The notes below the pieces were generated by a model, which saw nothing but the letters and a program-made list of their open reading frames with translations, was not told the origin of the DNA and did no database searches. Source: Prorocentrum cordatum (taxonomy: Eukaryota > Sar > Dinophyceae > Prorocentrales > Prorocentraceae). Taken from it: a stretch of 64,000 bases of DNA. The position numbers were made by a program, and so were the translations under genes. Positions 41,254-52,739 of this stretch are shown here, piece by piece (within the stretch, counting starts at the first letter, position 1; every line of letters starts with the position of its first letter). Location of the stretch: positions 236,265-300,264 of the forward strand of contig CAUYUJ010019948.1 of assembly GCA_963575745.1 (NCBI GenBank), in the 5' to 3' direction.

Positions 41254-42540
41254 GTCCTCTTCCTCCTCCTCCTCCTCCTCCTCCTCCTCCTCTTCCTCGT
41301 CGAGCAGATCCCTGATCGTCCTGCTTATTTGATTCCTTATCCATTCCTCCGCCGCTCCTCCTCCCTCTCCTCATCCTCCTCATCGTCATCGTCGTCCTCC
41401 TCCTCCTCCTCATCCTCCTCGTCTTCGTCCTCTTCATCCTCCGCTTCTTATTTTTCCTCCTTTCTCATCATGGTAGTTTTCCTCTCCGAGCCCCAGGCAT
41501 TGGTTGTTCAGCATAACTGCTTTTTCTCTCTCTCTCTCTCTCTCTCTCCGGAGACAGGAGTGGTATCTGGGACGATGCCGCCTGTTTACGCGCGCGATCA
41601 GCGAGTCGATCCTCAAGACGCTAAAAGGAACGAGGTCCACATATTGCAGAAAAGCGTGATGTGGCAGCAAGGCAGGGAGCAGGCGCGTGCTCCCTCCTTG
41701 CTCTGCGCAGCGGCCTCCTGTCCTACCTGAGCAGCAGAGGCATGACACCAGTGGTCGAAGAAGTTCAAATTAGAAGCATGCGAAAACCTGCAAACTATTG
41801 CAAGTGGGGCACCACCAGCACTGAGCATTCGGTGATTCACAACGGACATCCCTTGGACGGCAGATTCTGCCATGAGGGAAAAGAGCCCTGAGGGAAACAA
41901 GTCCTGGACCTGAGGTTTCCCCTGGGACCGCCTTTTCATCCTGGGCCGTTCTTGACGGCCCTTGGACCTGGGAAGGGCCCAGGAAAACTTGGAAAAAGCT
42001 CAGGATGCCTCTCCCTTAGGACCACTCCTCCATGGCGGATAGATCTATAAACAGTCAGCTTCGTGCCCATGCTGCCAGAAGAGGGAAAACAAAAACACTT
42101 CCTTTGAAAGCATCGAACAGGGACCCGCCCCTTACCGGGGAACGAAACCATGGTCGGCCTGAACCTAAGCGGACAAGCTTGCTCTCCAAGTGGCCTTGTG
42201 CCACACGCCGACGTCGGGTTGGCATCGTACTCCCCACGAAGTGAGAAACGGCTGCCGAATCAGCGGCGCACTGAGAGCCCGATGTATAGGCGAGCTCTGA
42301 TTACTGCCGAGCACGCGCGCTCTTACCTCATCCCTTCTCTCCAACTCCTCCTCCTCCTAGTCCTACTCCTCCTCCTCCTCCTTCTCCTACTCCTCCTTCT
42401 CCTCCGTCTCCTCCGTCTCCTCGGTCTCCTCGGTCTCCTCCGTCTCCACCGTCCCTTTCTCCTCGTTCTACTCCTCCTCCTCCTCCTCCTCCTCAACCTC
42501 CTCCTCCTCCCCACTCCCTCCTCTCCCTCTTCTTCTTATT
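41254..42540. repeat. CTC/CCT microsatellites and (CT)n; no gene
   Basis: CTC tracts at 41254-41460 and 42335-42535, CT run at 41522-41548. Between them (41550-42330) the sequence is unremarkable; one plus or minus frame gives no recognisable peptide. Confidence 0.85.
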
Positions 42541-42897
42541 CCCATCTATAATGAGATGTTCACCAATTCAATGTCACTTGAAACCTGAGACAAGAGACAT
42601 ACAAGCTCTGGACGCACCAACGAGATCGAAATCTTATTCCAGAGGCCCACAGGAGCCACGCGGGAGCCCACGGGAGCAGCAGAGATGGTAACATGAAGCC
42701 CTGCAGCAAGTCGAGACAAGCAGCACATGAGGGGGGGGGGGGAGGCACAAACACGGAGAAGGACGACACGGGGGGGAGGCACGGAGAAGGCAAGGCGGAG
42801 CATCCTCCTCCTCCTCTTCCTACTCTTCCTCCTCCTCCTCCTCCTCCTCCTCCTCCTCAGCAGCAGCAGCATCAGCATCAACACAATCATAATCATA

Positions 42898-42928
<31 letters not shown>

Positions 42929-42938
42929 ACATCATCAA

Positions 42939-43000
<62 letters not shown>

Positions 43001-43121
43001 GCATCATCATCATCAACATCATCATCAGCAACATCATGATCATCAGCAGCATCCGCATCATCATCATCAGCAGCAACATCATCATCAGCATCATCATCAG
43101 CATCATCATCATCAGCAGCAC

Positions 43122-43159
<38 letters not shown>

Positions 43160-43163
43160 CAAA

Positions 43164-43205
<42 letters not shown>

Positions 43206-43725
43206 TATCATCATTATAACTAACATCATCATCGTCGTCGCCATCATCATCGTCGTCATCATCAGCATCAGCATCAGCATCACCACCATCATCAGCATCA
43301 TATCATCATTATCATCAGCATCTTCATCAGCAGCAACATCATCATCATCAGCAGCATCATCATCACCGCCAGCATACTCATCATCAGCAACATCATCATC
43401 AAAATGATATGCATCATCGTCATCATCGTCGTCATTACCATCATCACCACCACCATCATCATCATCATCATCCTCATCAACAACATCATCATCATCCTCA
43501 TCCTCATCCTCATCATCATCAGCAACACGATCATCGTCATCATCATGTCTCATCCCCCCATCCCTTTCTCCTCCTCCTCCTCCTTCTCCTCGTCCTTCTC
43601 CTCCTCCTCTTCCTCTTCCTCCTCCTCTTCCCCATCCTCCCTCGTCCGTGATCCCTCCTCCCACGCCTCATCCTTACTTTCATCATCCATCGCAGTCATC
43701 CCTCACCCCTCCTCATTTCACGATC
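42541..43725. repeat. (CAT)n microsatellite with CTC flanks
   Basis: Nearly continuous CAT/ATC with CAG and CAA variants from 42868 to 43545; CTC-rich to 43640. Poly-His, poly-Ile and poly-Met frames are artefacts. Confidence 0.95.
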
Positions 43726-45227
43726 TCCAAAAAAGCCACGTGCCACGCTCGCCAATCACGTCACGATGACGATGTCGCGGGCCTGGGAGCCCGCCTGCGA
43801 CCGCTGCCGGCGCTCCTGCATGATCTCGTGGAAGCCCCGGAGCCTTACTGTAGGCTTCCCGCCAGCTGGCAGCGGCTCCTTTCCAGAGACCCTCGCTACA
43901 GCCTCTGGTCCAGCCCACCCTCCCCTTGTGAAAGCATTGGTGACACACAGGCCCTCACTCGGGCCCTACATTTACAATTGCCATAACCCCAGACAGGTGA
44001 GCTTCTAAGTGACTTGACTTCAAAGGCCCTCTTTCGCAAGCACGATGGATCGAAGGGCGTCGTTGAGGTGGCTCGTGGCAGGCAACATGTTCAACGAAGG
44101 TCATGGCCCTCTCCAATACCACCTCTGCTATCATAGCAACGAAAAGCGCACTACCGAGTGGCCTTCGGCACAACCCGCCACTGCTCCTGGGTCTTGGACC
44201 AAGGGGCCACTTAGTGTCTCTTGGATGCCTCTTGGAGGCCTTTTTGGGGGTACCTTGGGAGCCTCTTGAAGCCTCTTGGGTCCCGGGGGCACCTTGGGGC
44301 ACCTCGGGGCACCTTGGTGCACCTGGGGTCGCCTTGAAGCACCGTGGGGGCATCTGGGGGCCTCTTGGGGGCGTCTTGGGAGCCTACTGACTGCTTCTGG
44401 GGTCGTTTGGTTGAGGGCACGAGGGGCTTCTTCGAGTTCACCATTTTGGGCGCTTCCTGGGCCCCGCTTGGGAACTCGGAAGCCAGCGATCTTGGGAGGC
44501 TTTCGGGCCATCTTCGACGCTCTTACGACCAAAAATGAGATAGTTTGAAGTTTGAAATCACATGTGTGCACTTTTATGTACATCTAACTCGAAGCTTTGG
44601 ACGACTAGGGCCTCGTGCGTGGGCCGCCCCCCCAGAGCCCCCAAGACGGCCCAAGATATCCCTGGGAGCGCCCAAGGACAGGCCCCTTGGACCCTCCTCG
44701 GGCATGCTGGATGTCTGGATTCCGAGCCACACTCCAAGGGCCCACACAAAAGTCACGTGGAAACGGAACACCTCGAGATGGTTCTAGGGGGTCTGGAACA
44801 CCCCATCATGTCTACAGTAGTCACACAGAGGGCTACTGAAGACCTGCGGACATTACACAGTTTGCCTCGCGCCACGGTGGCGGACCTTCGCTGTTCTCCC
44901 TTTCTTTGCTGCAGCGCTGCGTACGGCACTCGAGGAATGCCTTGGAACACAGCGCAGACGGTCAAATATTGAGGACATTGGCGTCACCAAGATCCGCCAG
45001 CCCCCTTGAGGGCCAAGAGGCTGCGAGACGGACGCTGTCCAGTTTCGTGCGCCAGTGCCAGTTCCCAAAATGAAACTTACAGATGCTCTCGTTTTGAAGT
45101 CCCATTCGTTGGTGTAATGATTGAAGATCGCGCGAGGCGGGGAGGCCGAAAAGTAGTCGAAAACCAAACCCTCTGGGGCTTCGCAGAATCGCTTAGGATT
45201 GTTGGGACACATCAAAATACAGCAGAC
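43726..45227. other. Mostly repeat-derived, no gene recognised
   Basis: A short minus stretch near 43765-43860 (RGFHEIMQERRQRSQAGSQA) could be an exon remnant. 44200-44500 is a G-rich degenerate minisatellite (CTTGGGGC-type units) resembling 18020-18480. Otherwise no coding texture. Confidence 0.45.
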
Positions 45228-45690
45228 TCGCGCACCCGAGGCCACACTCCTGCATACTTTACTGCGCGTTCGCATTTAGTAATGCCACAATCGTTTGTAA
45301 CTACTCGATCCTCGAGCTCCCCAAGCCACACCCCCTCGAAAATTACACCAGCTTCGCCCCCCCGAAGCCGCCGTCCTTTCTATTATGACGGGCTCGCTTC
45401 CCCAAACCACAATCCCGTATGAATTACACACAGCTCGCGCTGCCCACACCACCATCATTCCTGTAAGCTTCAACATCTTCGTGCTCCCGAGGCAGCAATG
45501 TTTTGCAAATGCACTAGGCGCGAGCTCCCGACGCCACAATCCCTTCCACATCACGCCATACTCGCGCTCCCCAAACTACAATCCGTCGAACATTATACCA
45601 AATTCGTGCTCCCGTGGCCACACCTCCTAATACATTACGACAAACTTGCGAGTCCGAAGCCATAGGTCCCACGAGCCTAACCCACGGAAG
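45228..45690. repeat. 42-bp minisatellite, about 11 copies
   Basis: Units of 40-43 bp with consensus near TCGCGCTCCCCAAACCACAA followed by a more variable half ending in ATTACACCA. In minus frames it gives a 14-residue repeat. Confidence 0.8.
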
Positions 45691-46330
45691 GTCGACCAAA
45701 AGCGCCACCCCTGTTCAAAGCAGAAACAATAGAGAAGCCGTGCGCCAGCCGGCGCGCGAGCATGGCGAAGCCAGCATGATTCAGCCGCTCTGCCACGAGC
45801 GCAGTGTAGTCTCCCACGCACGAGCTCCTCCGCCATCTCGGCGAAAGGATGCAGCAAGCCGCGCGGGAGAACCGGCTGCCAGCAGACAGCTACGCATTAC
45901 CATTTGTCCCCAAGGCTGTCGCGGCCGACCTCGTTTTCGACGGCCGTTTGAGGGGCGAAGAGACAGGCTACCTGATCCGAAAATTGAACAGCGAACTGGG
46001 TCAGACTGTGGGCGTCGGGCGAAGTGTCACATGAAAAGCATATGGCGTTGTATCACGCTCCGTGGCCGGCCATGGTGAGAACGGTGGCATTCGAAATCCT
46101 ACTCGCGTATGAATCAGGTACCCGGAAAATACAGCGGAGACACCTTGCCAGGAAAGTACACAGCCTTTTCCGCTCAGCCTCATTGAGACAGCACGCAAAA
46201 ATGCAGCGCAATAGTTTCAAGACGGCACGCGCATCATATTTGCGCAATTTGCGTTTGCAACTCAAGGCACTATGTGCCCAGATCGAATTTAGCACGTGAG
46301 TGCATCTGCTTACGGCCCCGATTCCTCGAC
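45691..46330. other. No gene recognised
   Basis: Balanced composition. A plus frame at 45849-46034 and a minus frame at 46053-46300 are open, but neither carries a motif or clear codon texture. Confidence 0.35.
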
Positions 46331-46640
46331 CAAGCTCTGTGGGAATCTCAAAAAAACTCAAACCGAATCTCGCCGAGAGAGAAAATCTCAAACAAGATCT
46401 CAAACCAGATCTTGCCGCGAGAGAATCTCCAAACGGATATCCGATGAAATCTTCCGAGACACTTTGGGGCCCTAGCAAAAACTCAAACGAAATCTCCCCA
46501 CCGATAAATCCCGAACGAAATCTCAAACGACATCGCGCCGCTGCCACATCCCAAACGACATCTTAAACGACGTCTCGCCTCTTGCCAATCCCCAACAAGA
46601 TCTCAAACGAATTCTTGGGCGACCAGAAACTCAAACGCAA
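46331..46640. repeat. Minisatellite A with AAATCTCAAACGA core
   Basis: Degenerate units of about 13 bp built on AAATCTC, in higher-order groups. Related to array B (49140-49780) by the AAATCTC core. Confidence 0.7.
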
Positions 46641-47387
46641 TCTTCCCCAGAACCTGCTGGCCAAGCTTCGCGCAGCGCGCGGCGTGGTGGTGAAGCACAA
46701 CTTCGTGGTGGCCGAGTGCTTTGTCATCGGGGCAATGCTGATCGGAGCTGCGCGCGCCTTTGGAAGAAGTGCGCATTGCGGCGCGGATGGGCACCCCCCG
46801 CTCCTCGATCGAGCGACTGCCTCGGCCGCGATGCTGGGCAGCGAACCTGGAGATCGGCGCCGCACCGCCCACCGAAGGCCCTAGTTCACCAGGCGCACTG
46901 GCGCGCTCAGCGGCCACCGCGGGCACAGGCCTGCAGGTCGCCACGTTGCGGGGCTCGCAACCGCCATTCCCTGGGCGAGCTGAATAAGGGCACCACTTCC
47001 GGCGTGCGCGTGCGAGAATCGCCTGCGCCCGCGCATGGCCCAATCGGACTGGGTTCGGCGGTGCATTTTGGGCGGAAGCGTCTCGGGGGGGGGGCGAACA
47101 GCCCAATGCTCACAAGCATGCGCGTTACTTTTGGAACCAACTCTTGGAGGTAACAGCCCGAGTGGACGCTGGCAAAGTTGCCCCCCCCTGGCTCCGGAGC
47201 GGCCCGGTGACATTTCTGTCTTGGGGGTGGTTGCAGATGGGGCTGCGCGCGCGGTAACTTGCCATGGGCCCCTTCTTCGCCCCCTGTTTAGCTTCCTCCT
47301 CTCCTCATGCTGATTACTCCACTCCTCCACGACCAATGGCTTCTCCTCGGTGACATCCGCGGGTACCTCAACGCTGAAAGCTCCCGG
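46641..47387. other. GC-rich sequence, no gene recognised
   Basis: A plus frame (about 46640-46884: NLPQNLLAKLRAARGVVVKH, NFVVAECFVIGAMLIGAARA) has some protein-like character but no motif and no supporting neighbour. Confidence 0.3.
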
Positions 47388-47825
47388 TTAAGACTGCCCG
47401 AGCCCCTGAGGTTGTTCTCCCGCTGCTGCCCCAGCGGCTCCTGCTTCCGGGGCAGTTGAGGGCGGCGTGCCCCTCACCGCCGCACTCGAAGCATGATCGC
47501 TCGCCGTGGGCACAATCCCTTGGCCTCGTTTACCCCCCCCTTCAGCTCCTCCGTTACCTCCTCCTGTATACCACCCCTGGTGGCCTCCATTGCCGCCTTT
47601 GCCCCCTCCTGCATTTCCATTGTACATTTTCTGACTTCCGCATCCCCCTTTGCCGCCCTGGCCGCCTGGGTGACCTTTGCAATTGCTGTTGTAGTTGTAC
47701 TGGTAACCTCCGTGCTGGAATCCTTTACCAGCATTTCCCCCCCCGTCGGCCCCTCCCTGACTCTTACCTTCGGCAGCTCCTCTGTTCGGGCAGTCGCGGC
47801 CGACGTGGCCTCAAACTCACAGGAG
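47388..47825 (-). pseudogene. Gly-rich coding remnant with decayed zinc knuckle
   Basis: The minus frame ending at TAA 47388 reads GHVGRDCPNRGAAEGKSQGG, NAGKGFQHGGYQYNYNSNCK, GHPGGQGGKGGCGSQKMYNG and GHQGWYTGGGNGG. GHxxxDC followed by Gly/Asn/Lys-rich sequence is the end of a CCHC zinc knuckle; the first two Cys lie across a short indel near 47805. It could be a gag nucleocapsid tail or part of an RNA-binding protein gene. Confidence 0.35.
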
Positions 47826-49139
47826 TTCCGGCGCAAAAGTGTTCCACGGGGACCGCCGCGAGGCCTCGCCGCCCGCGGCGGGCTGCGACCTGCCAAACTG
47901 CAGCCTCACTCGCGTGCTCGGGGGGTCGAACGGAGGGCGCCCCCGGGGCGCCGCCATGACACATCGCCGCCCCTGGCGGGCAGCGGCTTGGAAACAGTCG
48001 CCAGTGGCGCGGGCTCCTGGGAAGCCCAGCGGGGGGCGCCCCGCGCGCGCCAGCGTAGACCTCGCCGCCCTTGAGGCGCCGCAATCTGCGACAACGCCGC
48101 CACTTACGCGGGCCCCGGAAAAACTCCAGCGAAATGGTCCCCTTCGGCGACCGCCATGAGACGGCGCCGCCCCCCGGGGGGCAAAAGAGATGGCGGCCAC
48201 GGGGCCCGCGGGCGGACGGCGGCGCAAGCGCCGCGGCCGCCGCGCCTGGGCGCCCCAGCAACCCCTAATACGCAAGAAAGGCACTAGCGGCGCTTTCGGC
48301 TTGTAGAACCCCGTGGCAGCGCGAGCTGGGCAGCGGCGCCCGCCTTTCGGGCAGCGCGTCTAAATCGAGGCATTCGAAGCCGCGCCCGCCCTTCCCGCCC
48401 GCGGCCCGCGGCGCGACGGCCGCGCCGGGCCGCAAAAATTGCGGGCGGGGCCGCGGCGGCAGGGGGCCCCGTGGGCGCGCGTCGAGGGCGGCCGCCTCGA
48501 CATCGGCGCTCCAGCGCGCGCGGGCGCGCGCGCCTACTGCAACTGGCGGGCGCGCGCGCGCAAGAGCTGCGCGCGGCCATGGCGCGCGGAGGGGCGCCTC
48601 GCCAGGCCCGCGCCCCACCGCGCGCTGCGACGCATTGGGCGACCCCCCCCCCCCCCCGCCTATGCGCGCCGCGCCGCGGCGCGGGATTGCGCGGGCATCT
48701 ATAGATGCCCGCGTAATCCCGCGATATATCGCGGAGGCATGGCGGCCGCGCGAAAACTTCTCAGCGATCTCGGGGGGCCGCGGCGGGCGCCCCTGCGCCG
48801 CGCCCCCCGCCGCCCCTGTCCGGGCGACCCAAACCTTCAAGGACCTTGCGGGCAGCGCTACCCGTGGAGCGCGCCACCCGCGGAGCGCGCCGCCCGCGGA
48901 ATGCGCCCGCCAGGCGCGGCCCCCCCGAGGGCCGCGCGGCGCCCGCCAGGCTGGCGAGGGCAGGGGCGCAAACCAAGGGGCTTCGCCGAAGCCGGCGCGA
49001 AACGTCATCGCGACGCTTTCGCGCGCGCGCCCGTGCAGACGCCCGATCGCCCGTCTGGAATGCCTGGGGCCCCCCCGGGCATTCTCTGAAGAACCGTCGC
49101 CGCATCCGATCCCGGTCGGACATTCCCATGGCAACCGCA
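47826..49139. other. GC-rich island with palindromes, no gene recognised
   Basis: About 80 percent G+C by eye. All six frames are stop-poor through base bias alone and give Ala/Arg/Pro/Gly peptide. Contains the palindromes at 48681-48733. Confidence 0.5.
48681..48733. repeat. 42-bp palindrome followed by a 14-bp palindrome
   Basis: 48681-48722 is an inverted repeat with no loop and 21-bp arms (one mismatch), centred on ATCTATAGAT. Immediately after it, CGCGATATATCGCG (48720-48733) is a perfect palindrome. Confidence 0.9.
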
Positions 49140-49780
49140 AGTAACGGCGCGGGAAATCGCGCCCCTCGGAAACACGCCCTAAGGGATCTCCAGGGCATAT
49201 CCCGGAAAATCTCCCGGAGAATATTTATTGCCCCTCGGAAATATCAATGGAAATCTCCCGGGAAATCTTGCCCCTCGGAAATATCCGAGGGAATTCGGAA
49301 ATTGATTGTTTTCGATTTTTTGCTTCCAAGCCAAAAATGCGCCCCTCGCAAAAACCTCCGGCAATTCCCTGGGGAATCCCCCTCACGCGCATCACCTAAA
49401 AATTCCAAGCACATCCCGTTTGCCCGAAAAACGACCCCAACAATCAAGACAATCTCATGGGAAATCTCCAGGGAAACCGTACCCCTCGGAAATCTCAGTG
49501 GACATCTCATGGGAAATCTCGCCCCTCGGAAATCTCAGCCGAATTCTCCCGGAAAATCGCGCCCCTCGGGCATCCCCATGGACATGCAAGACACACCCTG
49601 GTAATCTCCCTAAAATCTCCCGGGGAATCTTGCCCCTTGGAAATCTCAGTAGAAATCTCCCAGGAGATCTTGCCCCTCGGAAATCTCCGTGGAAATCGCC
49701 CGGAAAATCTTGCCCCTGGGGAATCCCATTGGAAACGTGGCAGGAAATACCCCGTTGTCTCCCATTGGAAATCTCAATGG
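49140..49780. repeat. Minisatellite B, 40-bp period of 13-bp subunits
   Basis: Units run from GCCCCTCGGAAATCTC to the next GCCCCTCGG in 40 bp at several places (for example 49631, 49671, 49711), each made of three subunits with GGAAATCTC. Confidence 0.8.
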
Positions 49781-51135
49781 AAAATCCATCGGGAACGCCA
49801 CCCGAAAATCGCACCCCTTCGGATGCCTCCACGGGCAGCCCCCGGGGGCACTTCCGACCTTGATGCGGAAATCTCCAAGGGGGCCCCCCCCGGACCTCCG
49901 CGAGCCCCCCCGAGCAAAAACTGGATCTGGCGAGCTTTATCCCATGAGTCGGGCCCTGCGAAAGACGCCCCCTGGTTGACTCCAAAGGAATCCAACTGGA
50001 TTGCTACGGCAATCCTCTGGAGACTGGCGGGCGGCGAAAAGCAGCGATGACTGGGAATGAATATGGCCGGAATCAGCGGCGGGTGGCGCCGCGGGAAAAT
50101 CGCCGCGCACCTTCGGAAAAGGCCGCGGGAGAGCATGCCCTCGAGGGAACTGCAAGAACACGTTGCATGTGCCCTTCGGCCCCCTGGCGCGGCCCGCGGG
50201 CGCGCGGCCGCCCCGCCCCCTCGCGCCTGCCCCTCCGCGAACCGCGCGGCCGCGCGAGCACGCGCGGGCGCCGCCGCACAGCAGCCGAGCGCTCCGGCCT
50301 TCCCCACCACATTCCGCCAAAACGCGGTTCGCCCCCCTCTCCCGCGCCCGCGCGCGCGCAGGCGCCCGCAGCGAATTCGCCGGGGCCGCGCCTCGCGCGG
50401 CGCGTCGGGCCGGCCCCTTGCGCAAGATGCCCTGCCCCATCGAAAGCGGCCCCGCGCCCCGAGCGAGCGGCGGGCCCGACCCGCTAAACAACGGCGCCGC
50501 CCACGCGCCGCGGCCCGCGGCCGCCGCGCGCGCGGGGCCGTCGCGGGCCCGGGCCGCCCTGGGCGGCAGCCCCATCGCCCCCGCGGGCGCGGCCCACATC
50601 GGCCCCGATAATGAACGCGGGGGCGCGGCGCGCAGCGGCCCCGCCCCCCGCCGCGCACCGCCGCGCGAATTCACAGCACGCGGAATACAATCAGAGTCAG
50701 GATAAGGACGGACAGCGCGCTCCAAGGCACCGAGGCACCCTTCCCTCTTTGACCCGATATTTGCCACTTCTGCTGGCCAGCCGCTCACTGCGTCCGCGGG
50801 GCAGGCTGCGCCCCGCGGCTGCGCGGTGCGACGCCCCTTCGGACTGAGCCCTGAGGGTGCGCGATGGGCAGGGCGCCCCGCGCCGCCCTCAAGCACTTCG
50901 TCGCTGCGTCGCCGTGGAGGGGGGCCGCGTTCGAGGGGGCGTGCGATGGGCAGGGCGCTGCGCGCGCCCCGCGCCCTCCAGCTCGCAGGTGGGCGCGGCC
51001 CCACTGATGCGCGATTGGCAAAGCACCTTTGGCCATGGGCCGCCCTTGCCCCCCCCTTCGATGGGGGGGCCGCGGCCCCCCCCCCGCCCGCCCACCGCCA
51101 CCGCCGCCGCCGCGCCGCCGCCGCCGCCGCCGGGC
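49781..51135. other. GC-rich region, no gene recognised
   Basis: Like 47826-49139: frames open through base bias. No motif found on either strand. Confidence 0.4.
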
Positions 51136-51264
51136 ACGCGCGCATTCTCACGCACACACACACACAAACACACGCACACACACACACACACGCACACACG
51201 CACACACACACACACACACACGCACACACGCACACACGCACACACACACGCACACACGCACACG

Positions 51265-51346
<82 letters not shown>
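51136..51346. repeat. (CA)n microsatellite
   Basis: CACA with CACG interruptions in the first half, pure CA from about 51267 to 51346. Confidence 0.95.
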
Positions 51347-51348
<2 letters not shown>

Positions 51349-51899
51349 ACCGCACAATGTCACAAACGCACCACGCACGCACGGCGAAGAAAATAACGTC
51401 GCTAGCAGTAATCGCGCCGCCGCGCCCTCAGGCGGGAGTCGATGCATATGACAGTGCCGTTGTCGATCTGCCCCCCGAAGCCGCAAAACAAAACAAACTG
51501 GCCCAGGCCACGGCGCGGGGAGCAGCGGGGGGCGGTGATGGCATGCTTTTTCTAACGAAGACGACCGCGAACCGTGGCACTAATATGTGCAGAGCCTAGA
51601 ATAAACGAACTACCAACGCCAATGTGTGCTTAGAAATGGCGCTGCGAAATCTATTGCGCGGGCCCGGGCAATCAGAAGCATCGGCAGAATCCATCGCGCG
51701 GGCCCCGACAGTCAGAATCGCAATGCATTAACAGCAATCTTCAAATATTCGACCCTGGTCTGATATACCCTATGCTCACCTGTTCTCGCCAATTCCAAGA
51801 CCCAAGACGTCCTGCACAATTCAGATACATCCTAATCCGCATCATCGGGTTTGACACGGATTCTTTCTGCGGGGTCCTTTTGTGGAGGACAACGATAGG
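51347..51899. other. No gene recognised
   Basis: Balanced composition; short direct repeat of CGCGCGGGCCC...GGCAATCAGAA/ACAGTCAGAA near 51655-51715. No coding texture. Confidence 0.4.
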
Positions 51900-52670
51900 A
51901 CTCCAGTTACGGAGGCGTGCATTACTATTTGGCTGTGGCAGGTTACAATGGGATCCCTGTAGTGGCGGGTTTCAATAAGACGCCTTGTGTGTCTGGTTTC
52001 AATGGGATTCCTTGCGTGGAGGATTGCAATAGGATTCCGTTTATGGACGATGGCAATAGGATTCTTTATGTGGAGGGCTACAGTATGTTTCCTTGCGCGG
52101 CGAATTTCAACAGGATTCCTTTCGTGGAAGATTACAGCGGGATTCTTTCTTATGTTGGATGAACAAATCCTTTTGTGGGGGATGCGCTAAGGTTCCTTTT
52201 GTGAAGGGTTACAGTAGGATTCCTGTTGTGGGGGGTTACAATTGATCTCCTTGTGTGACGGATTTCAAAAGGATTCCGTTCGTGGAGGCTGACATTAGGA
52301 TTCCTTGTGTAGAGGATTTCAATAGGATTCCCTGAGGATTTTACAACAGGGCTCCTCTTGTGGGTGATTCCAATGGGGTTCCGTCTATAAAGGATTACAA
52401 TCGGACTCCGTCTGCGGAGGGTTGCAACAAGATTCCTTCTGTAAAGGATTAAAATTGGATTCCTTGTCTGGAAGATCACACTGGGATTCCGTTTGTGGGC
52501 ATTCTCGCGCCGGCGGACTGCCCCGGAGATTTCGCCGGAGATTTCTACCTGGAGGGGGCTTTCCGGAGATTCCGTCGGATATTGGCCGGGATTCCTAACC
52601 TCGGGAGGGTTGTCTGGAGATTTCGTCTGAAATTTCGCCGGAGATTTCCGCTGCCAGAGATCCGATGGGG
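51900..52670. repeat. Minisatellite C, 27-bp period
   Basis: About 25 units near TTTCAATAGGATTCCTTGTG plus GGAGGA. Because 27 is a multiple of three, a plus frame (51917-52162) encodes a 9-residue repeat (FNGIPCVED type) and a minus frame likewise. From 52510 the units become GGAGATTTCGCC, the reverse complement of the arrays A/B core. Confidence 0.8.
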
Positions 52671-52739
52671 CCCCCGCCACTGCTGCCAGAGATTACGGGG
52701 GGGAATTCTGGGAGACTTCTATGGTGTTCCTGGGGGGGC

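Noticed and set aside
42868-43545. Long poly-His, poly-Ile and poly-Met frames
   Set aside because: Translation of a CAT trinucleotide repeat; the same applies at 55810-56690 and to CTC tracts at 24.6, 41.3, 42.4 and 53.9 kb.
47826-51135. Several open frames of 150-480 codons on both strands
   Set aside because: Stop-poor because of extreme GC; peptides are only Ala, Arg, Pro and Gly, with no motif and equal openness in opposing frames.
45228-52670. CRISPR-like regular repeats
   Set aside because: Units are head-to-tail without unique spacers, drift continuously and lie in a eukaryotic context.
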